Positions 1-8,265 are shown, numbered from the stretch's first letter. The stretch: DNA of 64,000 nucleotides from Prevotella sp. UBA3776 (GCA_002369515.1 DFFM01000054.1:42128-106127); one strand, 5' to 3'. Numbers and translations are program-made. Notes: a model not told the origin generated them from the letters alone.

Positions 1-356
1 CCGTAGGTGTGGCTCTTGGTCAGATGCCACGCCACCCAGTTGGGGTTGCGCGTGGTTTTGTTGTACGAAACGGTGTAGGCTTCACGCTTCAGTATCTGTT
101 CGGGTTTGCCCTTGAGTGGGGCGGGCAGTTCGTACTGTGTGATGCCCTTCGGCGCATTGCTTTTGGAGTCTGAGGCGTCCCGCTCGCCAGACTCGGCGGC
201 AGCCTTTGTTTTCTGGGCGGCGGCAGCCGACTCGGCATCGAAGAACTCGGTGGCGTCCTGGCCGTTTTCGGCGGCGCGTTGGCGGGCACTGTCCTTGCAA
301 CCGGCGAGCATGAGCACCGCCGTGGCGAGGATGAGGAAGACAAATCTTTTTCTCAT
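1..356 (-). CDS. DNA/RNA non-specific endonuclease, lipoprotein (N-terminal part only)
   Basis: Partial gene reading leftward out of the window; the first 118 codons are visible. It begins MRKRFVFLILATAVLMLAGCKD, written here as a basic start, a hydrophobic core and LAGC, which is a lipoprotein signal with Cys at about residue 20. A Glu/Ala/Lys-rich linker of about 60 residues follows. The last visible segment (YTVSYNKTTRNPNWVAWHLT) matches the opening of the NucA/NUC1 DNA/RNA non-specific endonuclease domain, in which the partner strand NPNWVAWHLT precedes the catalytic DRGH motif; that motif would lie outside the window. Inferred role: envelope-anchored nuclease that degrades external nucleic acid. 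Its leader contains a CTAG-centred palindrome (363-400). Confidence 0.8.
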   Translation of the reverse strand, partial: MRKRFVFLILATAVLMLAGCKDSARQRAAENGQDATEFFDAESAAAAQKTKAAAESGERDASDSKSNAPKGITQYELPAPLKGKPEQILKREAYTVSYNKTTRNPNWVAWHLTKSHTY

Positions 357-362
357 AAAATT

Positions 363-400
363 ATTGTCGGGTTTTAGGTTGGAATTTTCTAGAGAATTTT
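363..400. repeat. CTAG-centred palindromic repeat, copy A
   Basis: Intergenic copy of a dispersed element. It has GTCGGG at 365-370 and the palindromic core AATTTTCTAGAGAATTTT at 383-400. It lies between the nuclease gene and fetB and falls in the presumed leader of the nuclease gene. Other copies are near 11536, 26572, 45843 and 54340. This one is short: the right-hand arm is degenerate. Confidence 0.55.
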
Positions 401-478
401 GTGCTAAAGCACGGCGATGTTTTCCCAATGTGGAGTTTCGCTGTCATAAAGCGTCACACTGGCCGTGCAAACGGCCTT

Positions 479-1249
479 TCAGAACACGTTCTTCAGGCGG
501 TTGTGCTTGTCGATGAGGAAATGGTTGGAAACAAAAAGGGTGATGAGCAGTGCCAGCGACGAGGCGCAGAGCGTGGCGCAGGTGATGGCGAGCACCAGCT
601 TGGCGGCTTCGAGCGGCGAACAGCCGCCAAGCAGCAGGGCCGTGAGCAGCAGGGGCAGCGTGACCACTCCCAACGCGGAGAGCGTGGCGAGTTGGGGTTT
701 GAATGTCTGGACGAAAGCCTCGCGGATGAAAGGGGTGAGGGCTTCGGTGCGGCTGGCGCCATTGCCCAGCAGATAGTAGTACTGCTCTTGCTGGTCGTGG
801 GCGGTGTGGTAGTAGGCTCGCAGCCCGGCCACGTTGGTGCTCAGCATGGCGGCCAGCAGCATGGCCATGACGGGCAGGAAGAAACGCGTTTCGAAAGGAT
901 GGCTCAGATGCATGACGGGCCACAGCACCGAGAGCCCCACCACCAAGGCCGACACCAGCACACCCACGCCCACAGGAATGAGCATGGGCATCTTTCTGAG
1001 TCCGCTGCGGGTGGTCAGTGCGTAGGTGGTGACAGCGGCCATGGCGACCAGCCACAACAGATTGGCCCACGGCGAGTTCCACTCGTAGAGATAGAAGATG
1101 TAGGCGGTGATGAGCGTCAGCTGGATGGCCACGCGCACCACGGCTGTCATGGCCTGTTCGGCTATGGGAATCTTGAAACGGACGATGATGAGTATGGGCA
1201 CCAGCAGCAACGCTACGGCAATGATTATGCCCGAGATGGGAATGTCCAT
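479..1249 (-). CDS. fetB: FetB-type ABC transporter permease (UPF0014)
   Basis: 256 residues with about seven hydrophobic segments, the usual size and shape of FetB/YbbM permeases. The stretch around residues 38-60 (AVVRVAIQLTLITAYIFYLY) is the family's conserved first core helix region, followed by MPMLIPVGVGVLVSALVVG. In Escherichia coli FetAB exports iron and helps resistance to oxidative stress; the substrate in this organism is inferred only from family membership. It is downstream of the ATPase gene with a 97-base spacer holding a GC-rich hairpin (1322-1342), so the two probably form a fetA-fetB operon with reduced readthrough. Confidence 0.85.
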   Translation of the reverse strand: MDIPISGIIIAVALLLVPILIIVRFKIPIAEQAMTAVVRVAIQLTLITAYIFYLYEWNSPWANLLWLVAMAAVTTYALTTRSGLRKMPMLIPVGVGVLVSALVVGLSVLWPVMHLSHPFETRFFLPVMAMLLAAMLSTNVAGLRAYYHTAHDQQEQYYYLLGNGASRTEALTPFIREAFVQTFKPQLATLSALGVVTLPLLLTALLLGGCSPLEAAKLVLAITCATLCASSLALLITLFVSNHFLIDKHNRLKNVF

Positions 1250-1321
1250 GGATTTGTGTTTTTTTTGTTGAATGTTATAGGGAGGCCATCGCAGAAGGAA
1301 GAAGACTTCGTCCGGCAGGCT

Positions 1322-1342
1322 CTCCCCCTCTTTCTTGGGGAG
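1322..1342. promoter_or_regulatory. GC hairpin between fetA and fetB
   Basis: CTCCCC (1322-1327) can pair with GGGGAG (1337-1342) over a 9-base loop, just beyond the fetA stop codon. On the minus strand there is no T-run after it, so it looks like an mRNA 3-prime stabilising or partial-attenuation hairpin rather than a full terminator. Confidence 0.35.
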
Positions 1343-1346
1343 GCTT

Positions 1347-1982
1347 TTAACTCAAACTCACTGTTCGTTGGCACGAACGGGCGAATTCTTCGTCATTCGA
1401 AACGGCCACGATGGCTGCACCCACCGAGGCCAGCTCGTGAATGAAGTTATCGACCATCTGAGCGGCAGCGGAGTCGAGTGGGGCGGCGGGCTCGTCGATG
1501 AGCAGTATCTGCTTGTTGAGCATGGCTGCCACGGCCAGCATGATGCGGTAGTTTTGTCCGGGGGTGAGCTCGGCAAGTGGCTTCTCGGCCACTGCGTCGG
1601 GCAGTCCCAGCAGCTGCAGCAGGGCCGACTGGCGTTGGGGGTTGGGCCTTTCGGCGCCCAGGCTGCGGTTGGCCTTGAGGGCATAGAGTTCGCCGAGCAA
1701 ACGGTTCATCGAGGCGAAGGGCAACCGGGGCTGTTGGGGCACATAGGCCATCAGCCGACGGAAGGTCTCGGCCGACTGAACGTTGAGCAGTTCGCCGTCT
1801 ATGCTGATGAACCCCTCGCTGAGCGGCTCGAAACCCAAAATGGCGCGCAGCAGCAGGGTCTTGCCGCTGGCATGCGGACCCTGAATGCAGACTATTTCGC
1901 CACTGGACGCCCTGAAATCCAGTCCGCTGAAGAGCATTCCTTCGGAGGTGCTCATGCCTCCGTTCTTTATTTCGAGTGTCAT
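1347..1982 (-). CDS. fetA: FetA-type ABC transporter ATP-binding protein with degenerate motifs
   Basis: 211-residue nucleotide-binding subunit, partner of the FetB permease encoded downstream. Visible motifs: Walker A GPHASGKT (about residue 34), Q-loop YVPQQPRLP, signature LTPGQNYR in place of the usual LSGGQ, and Walker B ILLIDEP. The switch histidine position reads VSND, so His appears replaced by Asn. The other motifs are intact, and FetA proteins are short like this one. The degenerate signature and H-loop suggest slow or altered ATP hydrolysis; this is inference. A possible promoter box, TATTTTTG read on the minus strand, lies at 2011-2018, just upstream of the ATG at 1982. Confidence 0.8.
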   Translation of the reverse strand: MTLEIKNGGMSTSEGMLFSGLDFRASSGEIVCIQGPHASGKTLLLRAILGFEPLSEGFISIDGELLNVQSAETFRRLMAYVPQQPRLPFASMNRLLGELYALKANRSLGAERPNPQRQSALLQLLGLPDAVAEKPLAELTPGQNYRIMLAVAAMLNKQILLIDEPAAPLDSAAAQMVDNFIHELASVGAAIVAVSNDEEFARSCQRTVSLS

Positions 1983-2115
1983 AATGTGGTGGTTGCTCGT
2001 ATTTTTGCTGCAAAAATACAGAAAAATAAGTTAAACACGTTGCAGAAAACAAAAAATTGTAGCCTTGGTGTTGATATTTTTTTGTTCTTCATTTTCAATT
2101 CTTATTTTTTTCATT

Positions 2116-2123
2116 ATCTTTGC
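2116..2123 (+). promoter_or_regulatory. Bacteroidetes -7 box TATCTTTG upstream of aguA
   Basis: TATCTTTG fits the Bacteroidetes -7 consensus TAnnTTTG. It ends 7 bases before the aguA ATG at 2131, so transcription would begin at or close to the start codon. No good TTTG element is found at the expected distance upstream, which lowers confidence. Confidence 0.5.
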
Positions 2124-2130
2124 ACGTGAT

Positions 2131-3195
2131 ATGAAGTATATGCTTCCGCCCGAATGGGCTCAGCAGAGCGGCGTTCAGCTCACATGGCCCCATCGCAACA
2201 CCGACTGGGCCGAATGTCTTGACGACATTTGCGACACGTACGTTGCCATGGCTGCCGCCATTGCCGACCACGAGACGCTGCTGGTGGTCACGCCCGAGCC
2301 TGCGGCTGTGGCCGAGCGGCTCAGACGCTCGTTGCCTTCTGAGAGCATGGCGCGGGTGGTGATGCACCCATGCGAAACCAATGACACCTGGGCGCGCGAT
2401 CATGGCTTCATCACGCTCGTGCCCGCCAGGCATGCCGCCGATGAAGGCGGTGGGGAAGTGGTCTTGATGGACTTCTGCTTCAACGGATGGGGCGAGAAGT
2501 TCGAGGCCGACAAGGACAATCGCATCAACCGAAGCCTCTACGACAGTGGAGCGTTGAGCGGACGCTATGCCGACCATCTGGACTTTGTGCTCGAGGGGGG
2601 CTCCATCGAGAGCGACGGCCATGGCACGGTGTTCACCACCAGCCATTGTCTGTTGGCTCCACACCGCAACCAACCTCTCGACCGCGACGACATCGACAGG
2701 AGGCTCTGCCAAATGCTCTGCGCTGAGCGTATCGTGTGGTTGAATCACGGCACACTCGTGGGCGACGATACCGACGGACACATTGACACCATCGTGCGCG
2801 TGGCACCCGACGACACCTTATTATATATGGGTTGTGACGACACCGAAGACGAACAATACGACGACTTCCGTGAATTGGAACTCCAGCTGCGCGGGCTCAG
2901 AACGCTCGATGGCAAGCCCTATCGGTTGCTGAGGCTGCCCATGCCACGACCCGTCTTCGACGAGCAGGGCAACAGGCTGCCTGCAACGTATGCCAATTTC
3001 TTGGTGACCAACGAGGCCGTGCTCATGCCCACCTACAACCAGCCTGAAAACGACCAAAAGGCCTGCCAGACGGTGGCAGCGGCTTTCCCCGACCGGCGAA
3101 TGATGCCCATAGACAGCCGAACCATCGTCCGACAGCACGGCAGCATTCACTGCTGCACCATGCAGTTCCCCGCAGGGGTGATAAAGAGAAAGTGA
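2131..3195 (+). CDS. aguA: Agmatine deiminase
   Basis: 354 residues from ATG 2131. The frame is open further upstream, but the promoter box and the conserved opening (MKYMLPPEWAQQSGVQLTWP) favour this start. The protein belongs to the peptidyl-arginine-deiminase-like family (PF04371). Visible active-site landmarks are NDTWARDHGFI, the LDFVLEGGSIE block, the DDTDGHIDTIVR block with its catalytic His, and the C-terminal GSIHCCTMQ, whose Cys is the nucleophile in the family. It hydrolyses agmatine to N-carbamoylputrescine and ammonia in the cytoplasm. The next gene encodes the enzyme for the following step, so the pair makes putrescine from agmatine. Confidence 0.95.
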   Translation: MKYMLPPEWAQQSGVQLTWPHRNTDWAECLDDICDTYVAMAAAIADHETLLVVTPEPAAVAERLRRSLPSESMARVVMHPCETNDTWARDHGFITLVPARHAADEGGGEVVLMDFCFNGWGEKFEADKDNRINRSLYDSGALSGRYADHLDFVLEGGSIESDGHGTVFTTSHCLLAPHRNQPLDRDDIDRRLCQMLCAERIVWLNHGTLVGDDTDGHIDTIVRVAPDDTLLYMGCDDTEDEQYDDFRELELQLRGLRTLDGKPYRLLRLPMPRPVFDEQGNRLPATYANFLVTNEAVLMPTYNQPENDQKACQTVAAAFPDRRMMPIDSRTIVRQHGSIHCCTMQFPAGVIKRK

Positions 3196-3264
3196 ATCTT
3201 GTTAGCCCCATAAGCCCCATAAGTCCCATTAGTCCCATAAACTCCCATTAGCCCCATTGAAAAA
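3196..3264 (+). repeat. Decamer-like tandem repeat in the aguA-aguB spacer
   Basis: The 69-base spacer consists largely of variants of TTAGTCCCAT / ATAAGCCCCAT repeated about six times with a 9-11 base period. Similar wording recurs after aguB. No hairpin or coding potential is seen. Confidence 0.7.
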
Positions 3265-4149
3265 ATGAAAATAGGAATCATTCAGCAACACAACACGGCC
3301 AACCGGCAAGACAACTGCCAACGGTTGGCCGACAGCATCGCTCGACTGGCCGCACAGGGAGCTGAACTGGTGGTGCTTCAGGAACTGCACAACTCGCTCT
3401 ACTTCTGCCAAGTGGAAAACGTGGATTGCTTCGACCTGGCCGAGCCCATTCCTGGCCCATCGACCGAGTATTATGGTGCTTTGGCACGCCAGCACGGGGT
3501 GGTCATCGTCACGTCACTCTTCGAGCGGCGCGCACCGGGACTCTACCACAACACAGCGGTGGTGCTCGAACGCGACGGTTCCGTGGCAGGCAAATACCGC
3601 AAGATGCACATTCCCGACGACCCTGCTTACTACGAAAAATTCTATTTCACGCCGGGCGACATCGGATTCAAGCCCATCGACACCTCGGTGGGGCGGTTGG
3701 GGGTCATGGTGTGCTGGGACCAGTGGTATCCCGAAGCTGCCCGTCTGATGGCACTCCGAGGGGCCGAACTGCTCATCTACCCCACGGCCATTGGCTACGA
3801 AAGCAGCGACACGTCCGACGAGCAGCAGCGGCAGCGCGAGGCATGGACAACCGTGCAGCGCGGACACGCAGTGGCCAACGGACTGCCCGTGGTGACAGTC
3901 AACCGAGTGGGGTACGAACCCGACCCCAGCGGCCAGACGCGCGGCATCCAGTTCTGGGGAAGTTCGTTCGTGGCTGGGCCGCAGGGCGAACTGCTCTACC
4001 GGGCTTCCGAAACCGACGAAGAGGAGCAACTCGTGGAAGTGGACCTCGCACACAGTGAGCAGGTGCGCCGCTGGTGGCCATTCCTGCGCGATCGGCGCAT
4101 CGAAGAGTACGGAGGCATCACCCACCGCTTCTTGGTTGGGGAGGACTAA
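3265..4149 (+). CDS. aguB: N-carbamoylputrescine amidase
   Basis: 294 residues, carbon-nitrogen hydrolase (nitrilase) superfamily. The catalytic triad is visible: Glu in LVVLQELHNS (about residue 41), Lys in GKYRKMHIPD (about residue 114) and Cys in GVMVCWDQWYPE (about residue 150). It hydrolyses N-carbamoylputrescine to putrescine, carbon dioxide and ammonia. It lies 69 bases after aguA on the same strand and is presumably co-transcribed. The length and the CWDQWYPEAAR block are those of the plant/bacterial AguB type rather than beta-ureidopropionase. Confidence 0.94.
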   Translation: MKIGIIQQHNTANRQDNCQRLADSIARLAAQGAELVVLQELHNSLYFCQVENVDCFDLAEPIPGPSTEYYGALARQHGVVIVTSLFERRAPGLYHNTAVVLERDGSVAGKYRKMHIPDDPAYYEKFYFTPGDIGFKPIDTSVGRLGVMVCWDQWYPEAARLMALRGAELLIYPTAIGYESSDTSDEQQRQREAWTTVQRGHAVANGLPVVTVNRVGYEPDPSGQTRGIQFWGSSFVAGPQGELLYRASETDEEEQLVEVDLAHSEQVRRWWPFLRDRRIEEYGGITHRFLVGED

Positions 4150-4159
4150 AACAAAGGTG

Positions 4160-4225
4160 ATAGCCTTAGCCTTGTTAGTCCCATTGGCCTTATTAGCCCC
4201 AATGGCCTCATAAGCTCCCATCACC
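4160..4225 (+). repeat. Tandem short repeat in the aguB-ypfJ spacer
   Basis: Further copies of the TTAGTCCCAT/TTAGCCCCAAT wording seen before aguB, here in the 136-base gap after it. The repeats are followed by AT-rich sequence up to the next start. Probably the same expansion type as at 3196-3264. Confidence 0.55.
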
Positions 4226-4285
4226 TCCAAAAGCAAGATAACAAGAAACCAAAACTATATTAATAACTTAAAAACCAATGAAACT

Positions 4286-5161
4286 ATGAGATTAGACGGA
4301 AGACGCGAAAGCAGCAACGTAGAAGACCGCCGCGGTATGAGCACCGGTGCAAAGGCTGGTATCGGTGGCCTGGGCGGTATCATCATGATTGCCTTGTTCA
4401 CACTCCTTTCGGGAGGTAATCTGGGCGATGTTATAGGAAATGTAGTGCAGCAGGGCGCACTGGGCAGCGTTCAGGAGGAACAGCCCACAGGACAGCGCGA
4501 ATTTACAGCCGAGGAGCAGGAACTGGCCAAGTTCTCGCGCCAGGTGCTCGCCGCCACCGAGGATGTGTGGACAGAGGTGTTCCAGAAGATGGGACGCAAA
4601 TACACGCCTCCCACGCTGGTGCTCTTCACCAACCGCGTGAACAGTGCCTGCGGACAGGCTTCGGCTGCTGTGGGACCGTTCTATTGCTCGGGCGACCAGA
4701 AACTCTACATCGACCTGTCGTTCTTCACCACCATGAAGCAGCAGCTCGGTGCCGACGGCGATTTCTCGTACGCTTACGTCATTGCGCACGAAGTGGGCCA
4801 CCACGTGGAGAACCTGCTCGGTTCGCTTGGAAAGGCTCATCAGCAGATGCAGGCAACCAACAAGGTGAATGCCAACAAAATCAGCGTACGCCTGGAGCTG
4901 CTCGCCGACTACTATGCCGGTGTGTGGGCTCACTACGACAACGAGCGCTACAGCTCGCTCGAAGAGGGCGACGTGGAGGAGGCCATCGACTGTGCCCAGA
5001 AGATTGGCGACAACTACCTGCAGAAGAAGGCTCAGGGCTATGTGCAGCCCGAATCGTTCACCCACGGCACCAGCCAGCAGCGCATGCGTTGGCTCAGCCT
5101 TGGCATCGAGAAGGGCGACATGAGCATCTCCACCTTCAACGTCAGCGAGAGCAGCCTGTAA
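4286..5161 (+). CDS. ypfJ: YpfJ/KPN_02809-family neutral zinc metallopeptidase, membrane-anchored
   Basis: 291 residues. It opens MRLDGRRESSNVEDRRG, the family's diagnostic N-terminus, then has one membrane segment (about residues 30-50, GIIMIALFTLLSGG). The zinc site is visible as HEVGHHVENLLG (about residue 170, HExxH), with a downstream RLELLADYYAGVWAH block giving the third ligand region. Length matches the family. The natural substrate is unknown. A strong hairpin terminator follows at 5262-5298. Whether it belongs to the agu transcript is uncertain; the spacer contains repeat sequence but no terminator. Confidence 0.9.
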   Translation: MRLDGRRESSNVEDRRGMSTGAKAGIGGLGGIIMIALFTLLSGGNLGDVIGNVVQQGALGSVQEEQPTGQREFTAEEQELAKFSRQVLAATEDVWTEVFQKMGRKYTPPTLVLFTNRVNSACGQASAAVGPFYCSGDQKLYIDLSFFTTMKQQLGADGDFSYAYVIAHEVGHHVENLLGSLGKAHQQMQATNKVNANKISVRLELLADYYAGVWAHYDNERYSSLEEGDVEEAIDCAQKIGDNYLQKKAQGYVQPESFTHGTSQQRMRWLSLGIEKGDMSISTFNVSESSL

Positions 5162-5261
5162 TCTTTTACAGCTTTGCCTGATGGCGAAAAAGACAATGTG
5201 ACAGCCAACAACGCATCACCCACAACAATCTCTGAATTGTATGTTTTGGAAGTGATGAAGA

Positions 5262-5298
5262 AAGCCGGAAAACGTCCCAAAACGTTCTCCGGCTTTTT
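5262..5298 (+). terminator. Intrinsic terminator after ypfJ
   Basis: AGCCGGA (5263-5269) pairs with TCCGGCT (5288-5294), extended inside by AACGT/ACGTT, and is followed by a T-rich tract. It ends the plus-strand ypfJ transcript. Confidence 0.8.
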
Positions 5299-5395
5299 CG
5301 TTTTTCTACTCCCAATTATCGATTCTCACTTGCCATTCTCCATCCTTCATTCTTTGTTCTTCAGTAACGCTGCGCGTCGATTTCGCTCCCGTTCG

Positions 5396-5420
5396 TCATA
5401 ACCCAAGCAAGCTTGGTTAT
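5396..5420. repeat. Intergenic palindrome between converging genes
   Basis: CATAACC CAAGC AA GCTTG GTTATG forms a compact hairpin in the gap between converging ypfJ and the 118-residue membrane protein gene. The surrounding 5370-5435 sequence is wordy and non-coding and resembles an intergenic dispersed repeat; no second copy occurs in this window. Confidence 0.4.
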
Positions 5421-5773
5421 GCTCTCGCTTGATCGCAAAATTCTTCATTCTTCATTCTCTCCCAGTGTTCTTGCTTGAGGCGTTCTTCGATGTCAAAGAG
5501 TGTTTCGCCAGGGATGGTTCTAGACTTGATGAATACGCAGAGGAGGAAGCAGATGATCACCACGACTGCGCTGGCTGCCCAGTTGAGCATTTCGTGTTTG
5601 ACAATACCGCTGTCGAGAAACAGCACACCGGCAACGATGGGAATGAGAAAGATGATCAGGTCGCCAATGCCCTTGATCTTGTAACTGTTCTCGCGCTCAA
5701 TGTAGTCTTTGTTCTGCTTGAGAACCGCCTGGCGGTTGGCGTTCCACCACGTTTCAAATTCACGTTCTGTCAT
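5417..5773 (-). CDS. Small two-helix membrane protein of unknown function
   Basis: 118 residues. A charged N-terminal helix (MTEREFETWWNANRQAVLKQ) is followed by two membrane segments at about residues 37-53 (DLIIFLIPIVAGVLFLD) and 65-84 (AASAVVVIICFLLCVFI), then a charged amphipathic tail (DIEERLKQEHWERMKNEEF). No family was recognised. It lies 9 bases downstream of the J-domain protein gene, so the two are almost certainly one operon and may work together at the membrane. The C-terminus overlaps the palindrome at 5396-5420, so the last residues are poorly constrained. Confidence 0.65.
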   Translation of the reverse strand: MTEREFETWWNANRQAVLKQNKDYIERENSYKIKGIGDLIIFLIPIVAGVLFLDSGIVKHEMLNWAASAVVVIICFLLCVFIKSRTIPGETLFDIEERLKQEHWERMKNEEFCDQARA

Positions 5774-5782
5774 GGCTGTACG

Positions 5783-6673
5783 TTACATTCCGCGCGCCTT
5801 GTAGATGCGCTCCTTGGCCTCGTTGATTTCCTTGAACTTCTTTTCGGCAGCGCGCTTCACGTCGTCGCCGAGAGTAGCCACGCGGTCGGGATGGTGCTTC
5901 AGGGCCATCTTGCGGTAGGCTTTCTTCACCTCGTCGTCGGTGGCGTCGGGCGAGATGCCGAGCACCTTGTAGGCATCTTCCAGGCTGTTGCTGTTCAGGT
6001 TGAGCATCGATTCGAGGTCGGTGTTGGAGATGCGCATGTACCGTGCCACTTCGCGCAGGGCGTTGATTTCCTCGGTCACCACGCGACCGTCGGCCTGGGC
6101 AATCATCACCAGGAAATTCAGCAGCTGCAGGCGCTGCGAATAGTTCATGTTGCGGGCTATCTGCTGGCAACTCTGGCGGATGGTGTTTTTGTATGCGTTG
6201 GGGTTGTGGGCGTTCATCTGCTTCTGTTCGTCGAACAACTTGCGCAGAATTTCCTCACCCTGGCTGACGCCCTCTTCGCCGAAGTTCTGGCGAAGCATTT
6301 GGCGTACGCATTCCATTTCGGAGTGCATGATCTTGCCATCTGCACGGATGATGTACGACGAGAGAACCAGCAGCGAGAAAATAAAACTGTTGCGCTGGCC
6401 CTCGTAAGCCTGCTGTTGCTGCCACTGTTGCCCACGCTGCCCGTATTGCTGCTGGTATTGGTTGTAGCGCCGCTGAAACTCCTCGTAGCGCGAACGCTGT
6501 TCGTCCTCGTAGTTGCGGTAATAGTTGCGCTCGTGCTCTTGTGATTCGTCCGAATTGACACTGTCGAGCATCGAATCGAAGATAGAGCCAAGAGCCACAC
6601 CAGCCAGCAAGCCGAGAGGCCCTGAACTGATGAAGCCAAGAAAGCCGCCAATGAGTTTTCCTACGATTGCCAT
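5783..6673 (-). CDS. DjlA-like membrane co-chaperone (TerB-like plus J domain)
   Basis: 296 residues. It starts with a glycine-rich membrane segment ([21 protein letters not shown], residues 4-24), then a Gln/Tyr/Arg-rich linker (about 45-85), a TerB/DjlA-like helical domain (about 95-210, with [19 protein letters not shown] and a second [16 protein letters not shown]), and a C-terminal J domain (about 225-296) with the essential HPD in [11 protein letters not shown]. By family it stimulates a DnaK-type chaperone at the inner face of the membrane. Domain order is that of E. coli DjlA. The small membrane protein downstream is probably co-transcribed. Confidence 0.85.
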   Translation of the reverse strand: MAIVGKLIGGFLGFISSGPLGLLAGVALGSIFDSMLDSVNSDESQEHERNYYRNYEDEQRSRYEEFQRRYNQYQQQYGQRGQQWQQQQAYEGQRNSFIFSLLVLSSYIIRADGKIMHSEMECVRQMLRQNFGEEGVSQGEEILRKLFDEQKQMNAHNPNAYKNTIRQSCQQIARNMNYSQRLQLLNFLVMIAQADGRVVTEEINALREVARYMRISNTDLESMLNLNSNSLEDAYKVLGISPDATDDEVKKAYRKMALKHHPDRVATLGDDVKRAAEKKFKEINEAKERIYKARGM

Positions 6674-6709
6674 GTCCTAAAATTTCAAAAGTTTTGTATG
6701 GTTTGTTTG

Positions 6710-7159
6710 TCAAATGTTTTTGTATTCCGGAATGTCTTCCAGAAACCGATAGTTGTGCTGTTCGTAATCCATCTGGCAGCAGAAGTGCTGCAAGCCGTTG
6801 CTCACCATCAGATAGTCAACGTGCATGAGTTGGTTGTACGCGCTGATCTGGTCGAACACCAGCTGCGTGATGGCCACGCTGGGCGCCTTATATTCAACGA
6901 TGACGCGCGGTTGCAACACCTTATTATATATGATGCTGTCGCAGCGCAGCCGTTTGTCGCCCAGCTTCAGTTCCACCTCGTTGGCCATGAGCATTTGCGG
7001 ATAGCCCTTGTGGCGGATCAGGAAATGAACAAAGTGCTGCCGAACCCACTCCTCGGGAGTCAGTGTCACGTATTTCCGCCGGAGAATGTCGTAAATCTTC
7101 GGTTTCTGTGGGGTGCCTGAAACTTTTATTTCGAACGAAGGTAGGTTTAATGGAATCAT
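6710..7159 (-). CDS. Stand-alone HsdR N-terminal-like nuclease domain protein (PF13588 type)
   Basis: 149 residues from ATG 7159; upstream in-frame starts would overlap the divergent promoter, so the conserved MIPLNLPSFEIK opening is preferred. The sequence fits the type I restriction HSDR_N_2 family: EEWVRQHFVHFLI, then a PD-(D/E)xK-like core with D in LRCDSIIYN and EYKAP as E-x-K. No helicase part is present. These lone domains are common in Bacteroidetes and their function is not established. It is divergent from holA and shares a roughly 80-base intergenic region. Confidence 0.75.
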   Translation of the reverse strand: MIPLNLPSFEIKVSGTPQKPKIYDILRRKYVTLTPEEWVRQHFVHFLIRHKGYPQMLMANEVELKLGDKRLRCDSIIYNKVLQPRVIVEYKAPSVAITQLVFDQISAYNQLMHVDYLMVSNGLQHFCCQMDYEQHNYRFLEDIPEYKNI

Positions 7160-7164
7160 TTTCG

Positions 7165-7172
7165 TATCTTTG
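7165..7172 (+). promoter_or_regulatory. Promoter box TATCTTTG for holA
   Basis: TATCTTTG matches TAnnTTTG, 68 bases before the preferred holA start at 7240. No convincing TTTG partner is found upstream. It sits in the divergent gap between holA and the HSDR_N_2-type gene. Confidence 0.5.
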
Positions 7173-7239
7173 CACTCGTGTTGCCACATAAGGACAACAC
7201 GTGGCAAAGGTAGTAAAAAAAACACAGAAAGCACAATTT

Positions 7240-8265
7240 ATGGCAGAGAAAAAAACAACATCTTTCGACGCAATCATGCGCGACCTGAAGGCCAGACAGT
7301 TTGCACCCATCTACATACTGATGGGCGAGGAGGCTTTTTTCATCGACCAAATAGCAGACTACATTGCCGAAAATGTGCTGTCGCCCGAAGAACGTGACTT
7401 CAACCAGACCATTGTCTTTGGTTCCGACACCAATGCCACCCAGCTTGCCGACATGGCCCGACGCTATCCCATGATGGCCGAATATCAAGTGGTCATCGTG
7501 AAAGAGGCCCAAAACATACGCTCGTGGGAGGGACTGGAGAAGTATTTCGAAAAGCCGGTGAAATCGACCATCCTGGTGGTCTGCTACAAAAACGGCACCA
7601 TCGACCGCCGGAAAAAGGTGGTCTCCTTGGCCGAGAGGCAGGGCGTCGTGTTCGAGAGCAAGAAAAAACGCGATTACGAGTTGCCCGGCTTCATCAACAC
7701 CTACCTGAAGTCGCGCGGTGCCACCATCGACAACAAGTCGGCTCAGATGATGGCCGACTATATCGGTGCCGACCTGAGCCGACTGTCGAGCGAGCTGGAC
7801 AAACTGTTGCTCTCAATGCCCGAAACCGACCGGCGCGTAACGCCCGAGGTGGTGGAGGAGCAGATAGGGGTGAGCAAGGATTTCAATCCCTTCGAACTCA
7901 GGAATGCCATTGTCAGCCGCGATGTGATGAAGGCAAATATGATTATCAAATATTTTGACAAAAATCCGAAGTCAGGCTCGTTGTTCGCTTTTTTGCCTTT
8001 GCTCTTTAATTACTTCCAGAATCTGATGGTTGCCTATTATGCGCCCAACAGAAGCAACGAAAACGAGGTGGCGCACTTCCTGGATCTGAAAAGTACGTGG
8101 GGCGTGAAGGACTATATGATGGGCATGAGAAATTATTCTGGCGTGAAAGTGATGCAGATAATTTCGAAATTCAGAGAGATTGATGCCAAAAGCAAGGGCC
8201 TGGATAACCCAAATACGAGCACTGGAGACCTTGCAAAGGAGCTCATTTTCTTTATTCTGCACTAA
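7240..8265 (+). CDS. holA: DNA polymerase III subunit delta (clamp-loader)
   Basis: 341 residues from ATG 7240. A GTG at 7201 in the same frame would add 13 Lys-rich residues; the ATG giving MAEKKTTSFDAIMRDLKARQ is preferred because family members begin with the FDAIMRDLK-FAPIYILMGEE block. Delta opens the beta sliding clamp in the clamp-loader complex. Visible family features: YILMGEEAFFIDQIADYI near the N-terminus, the RYPMMAEYQVVIVKEAQ strand-helix, and C-terminal helices with SKDFNPFELRNAI and LVVCYKNG. As usual for delta there is no intact Walker A. It is the only replication gene in this window. Confidence 0.93.
   Translation: MAEKKTTSFDAIMRDLKARQFAPIYILMGEEAFFIDQIADYIAENVLSPEERDFNQTIVFGSDTNATQLADMARRYPMMAEYQVVIVKEAQNIRSWEGLEKYFEKPVKSTILVVCYKNGTIDRRKKVVSLAERQGVVFESKKKRDYELPGFINTYLKSRGATIDNKSAQMMADYIGADLSRLSSELDKLLLSMPETDRRVTPEVVEEQIGVSKDFNPFELRNAIVSRDVMKANMIIKYFDKNPKSGSLFAFLPLLFNYFQNLMVAYYAPNRSNENEVAHFLDLKSTWGVKDYMMGMRNYSGVKVMQIISKFREIDAKSKGLDNPNTSTGDLAKELIFFILH

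Noticed and set aside
401..1444. Long plus-strand open frame (347 codons)
   Set aside because: It is the complement of fetB and the fetA start; its residue make-up (runs of Gln, His, Gly, Arg) is that of a shadow frame, and fetB has clear membrane segments.
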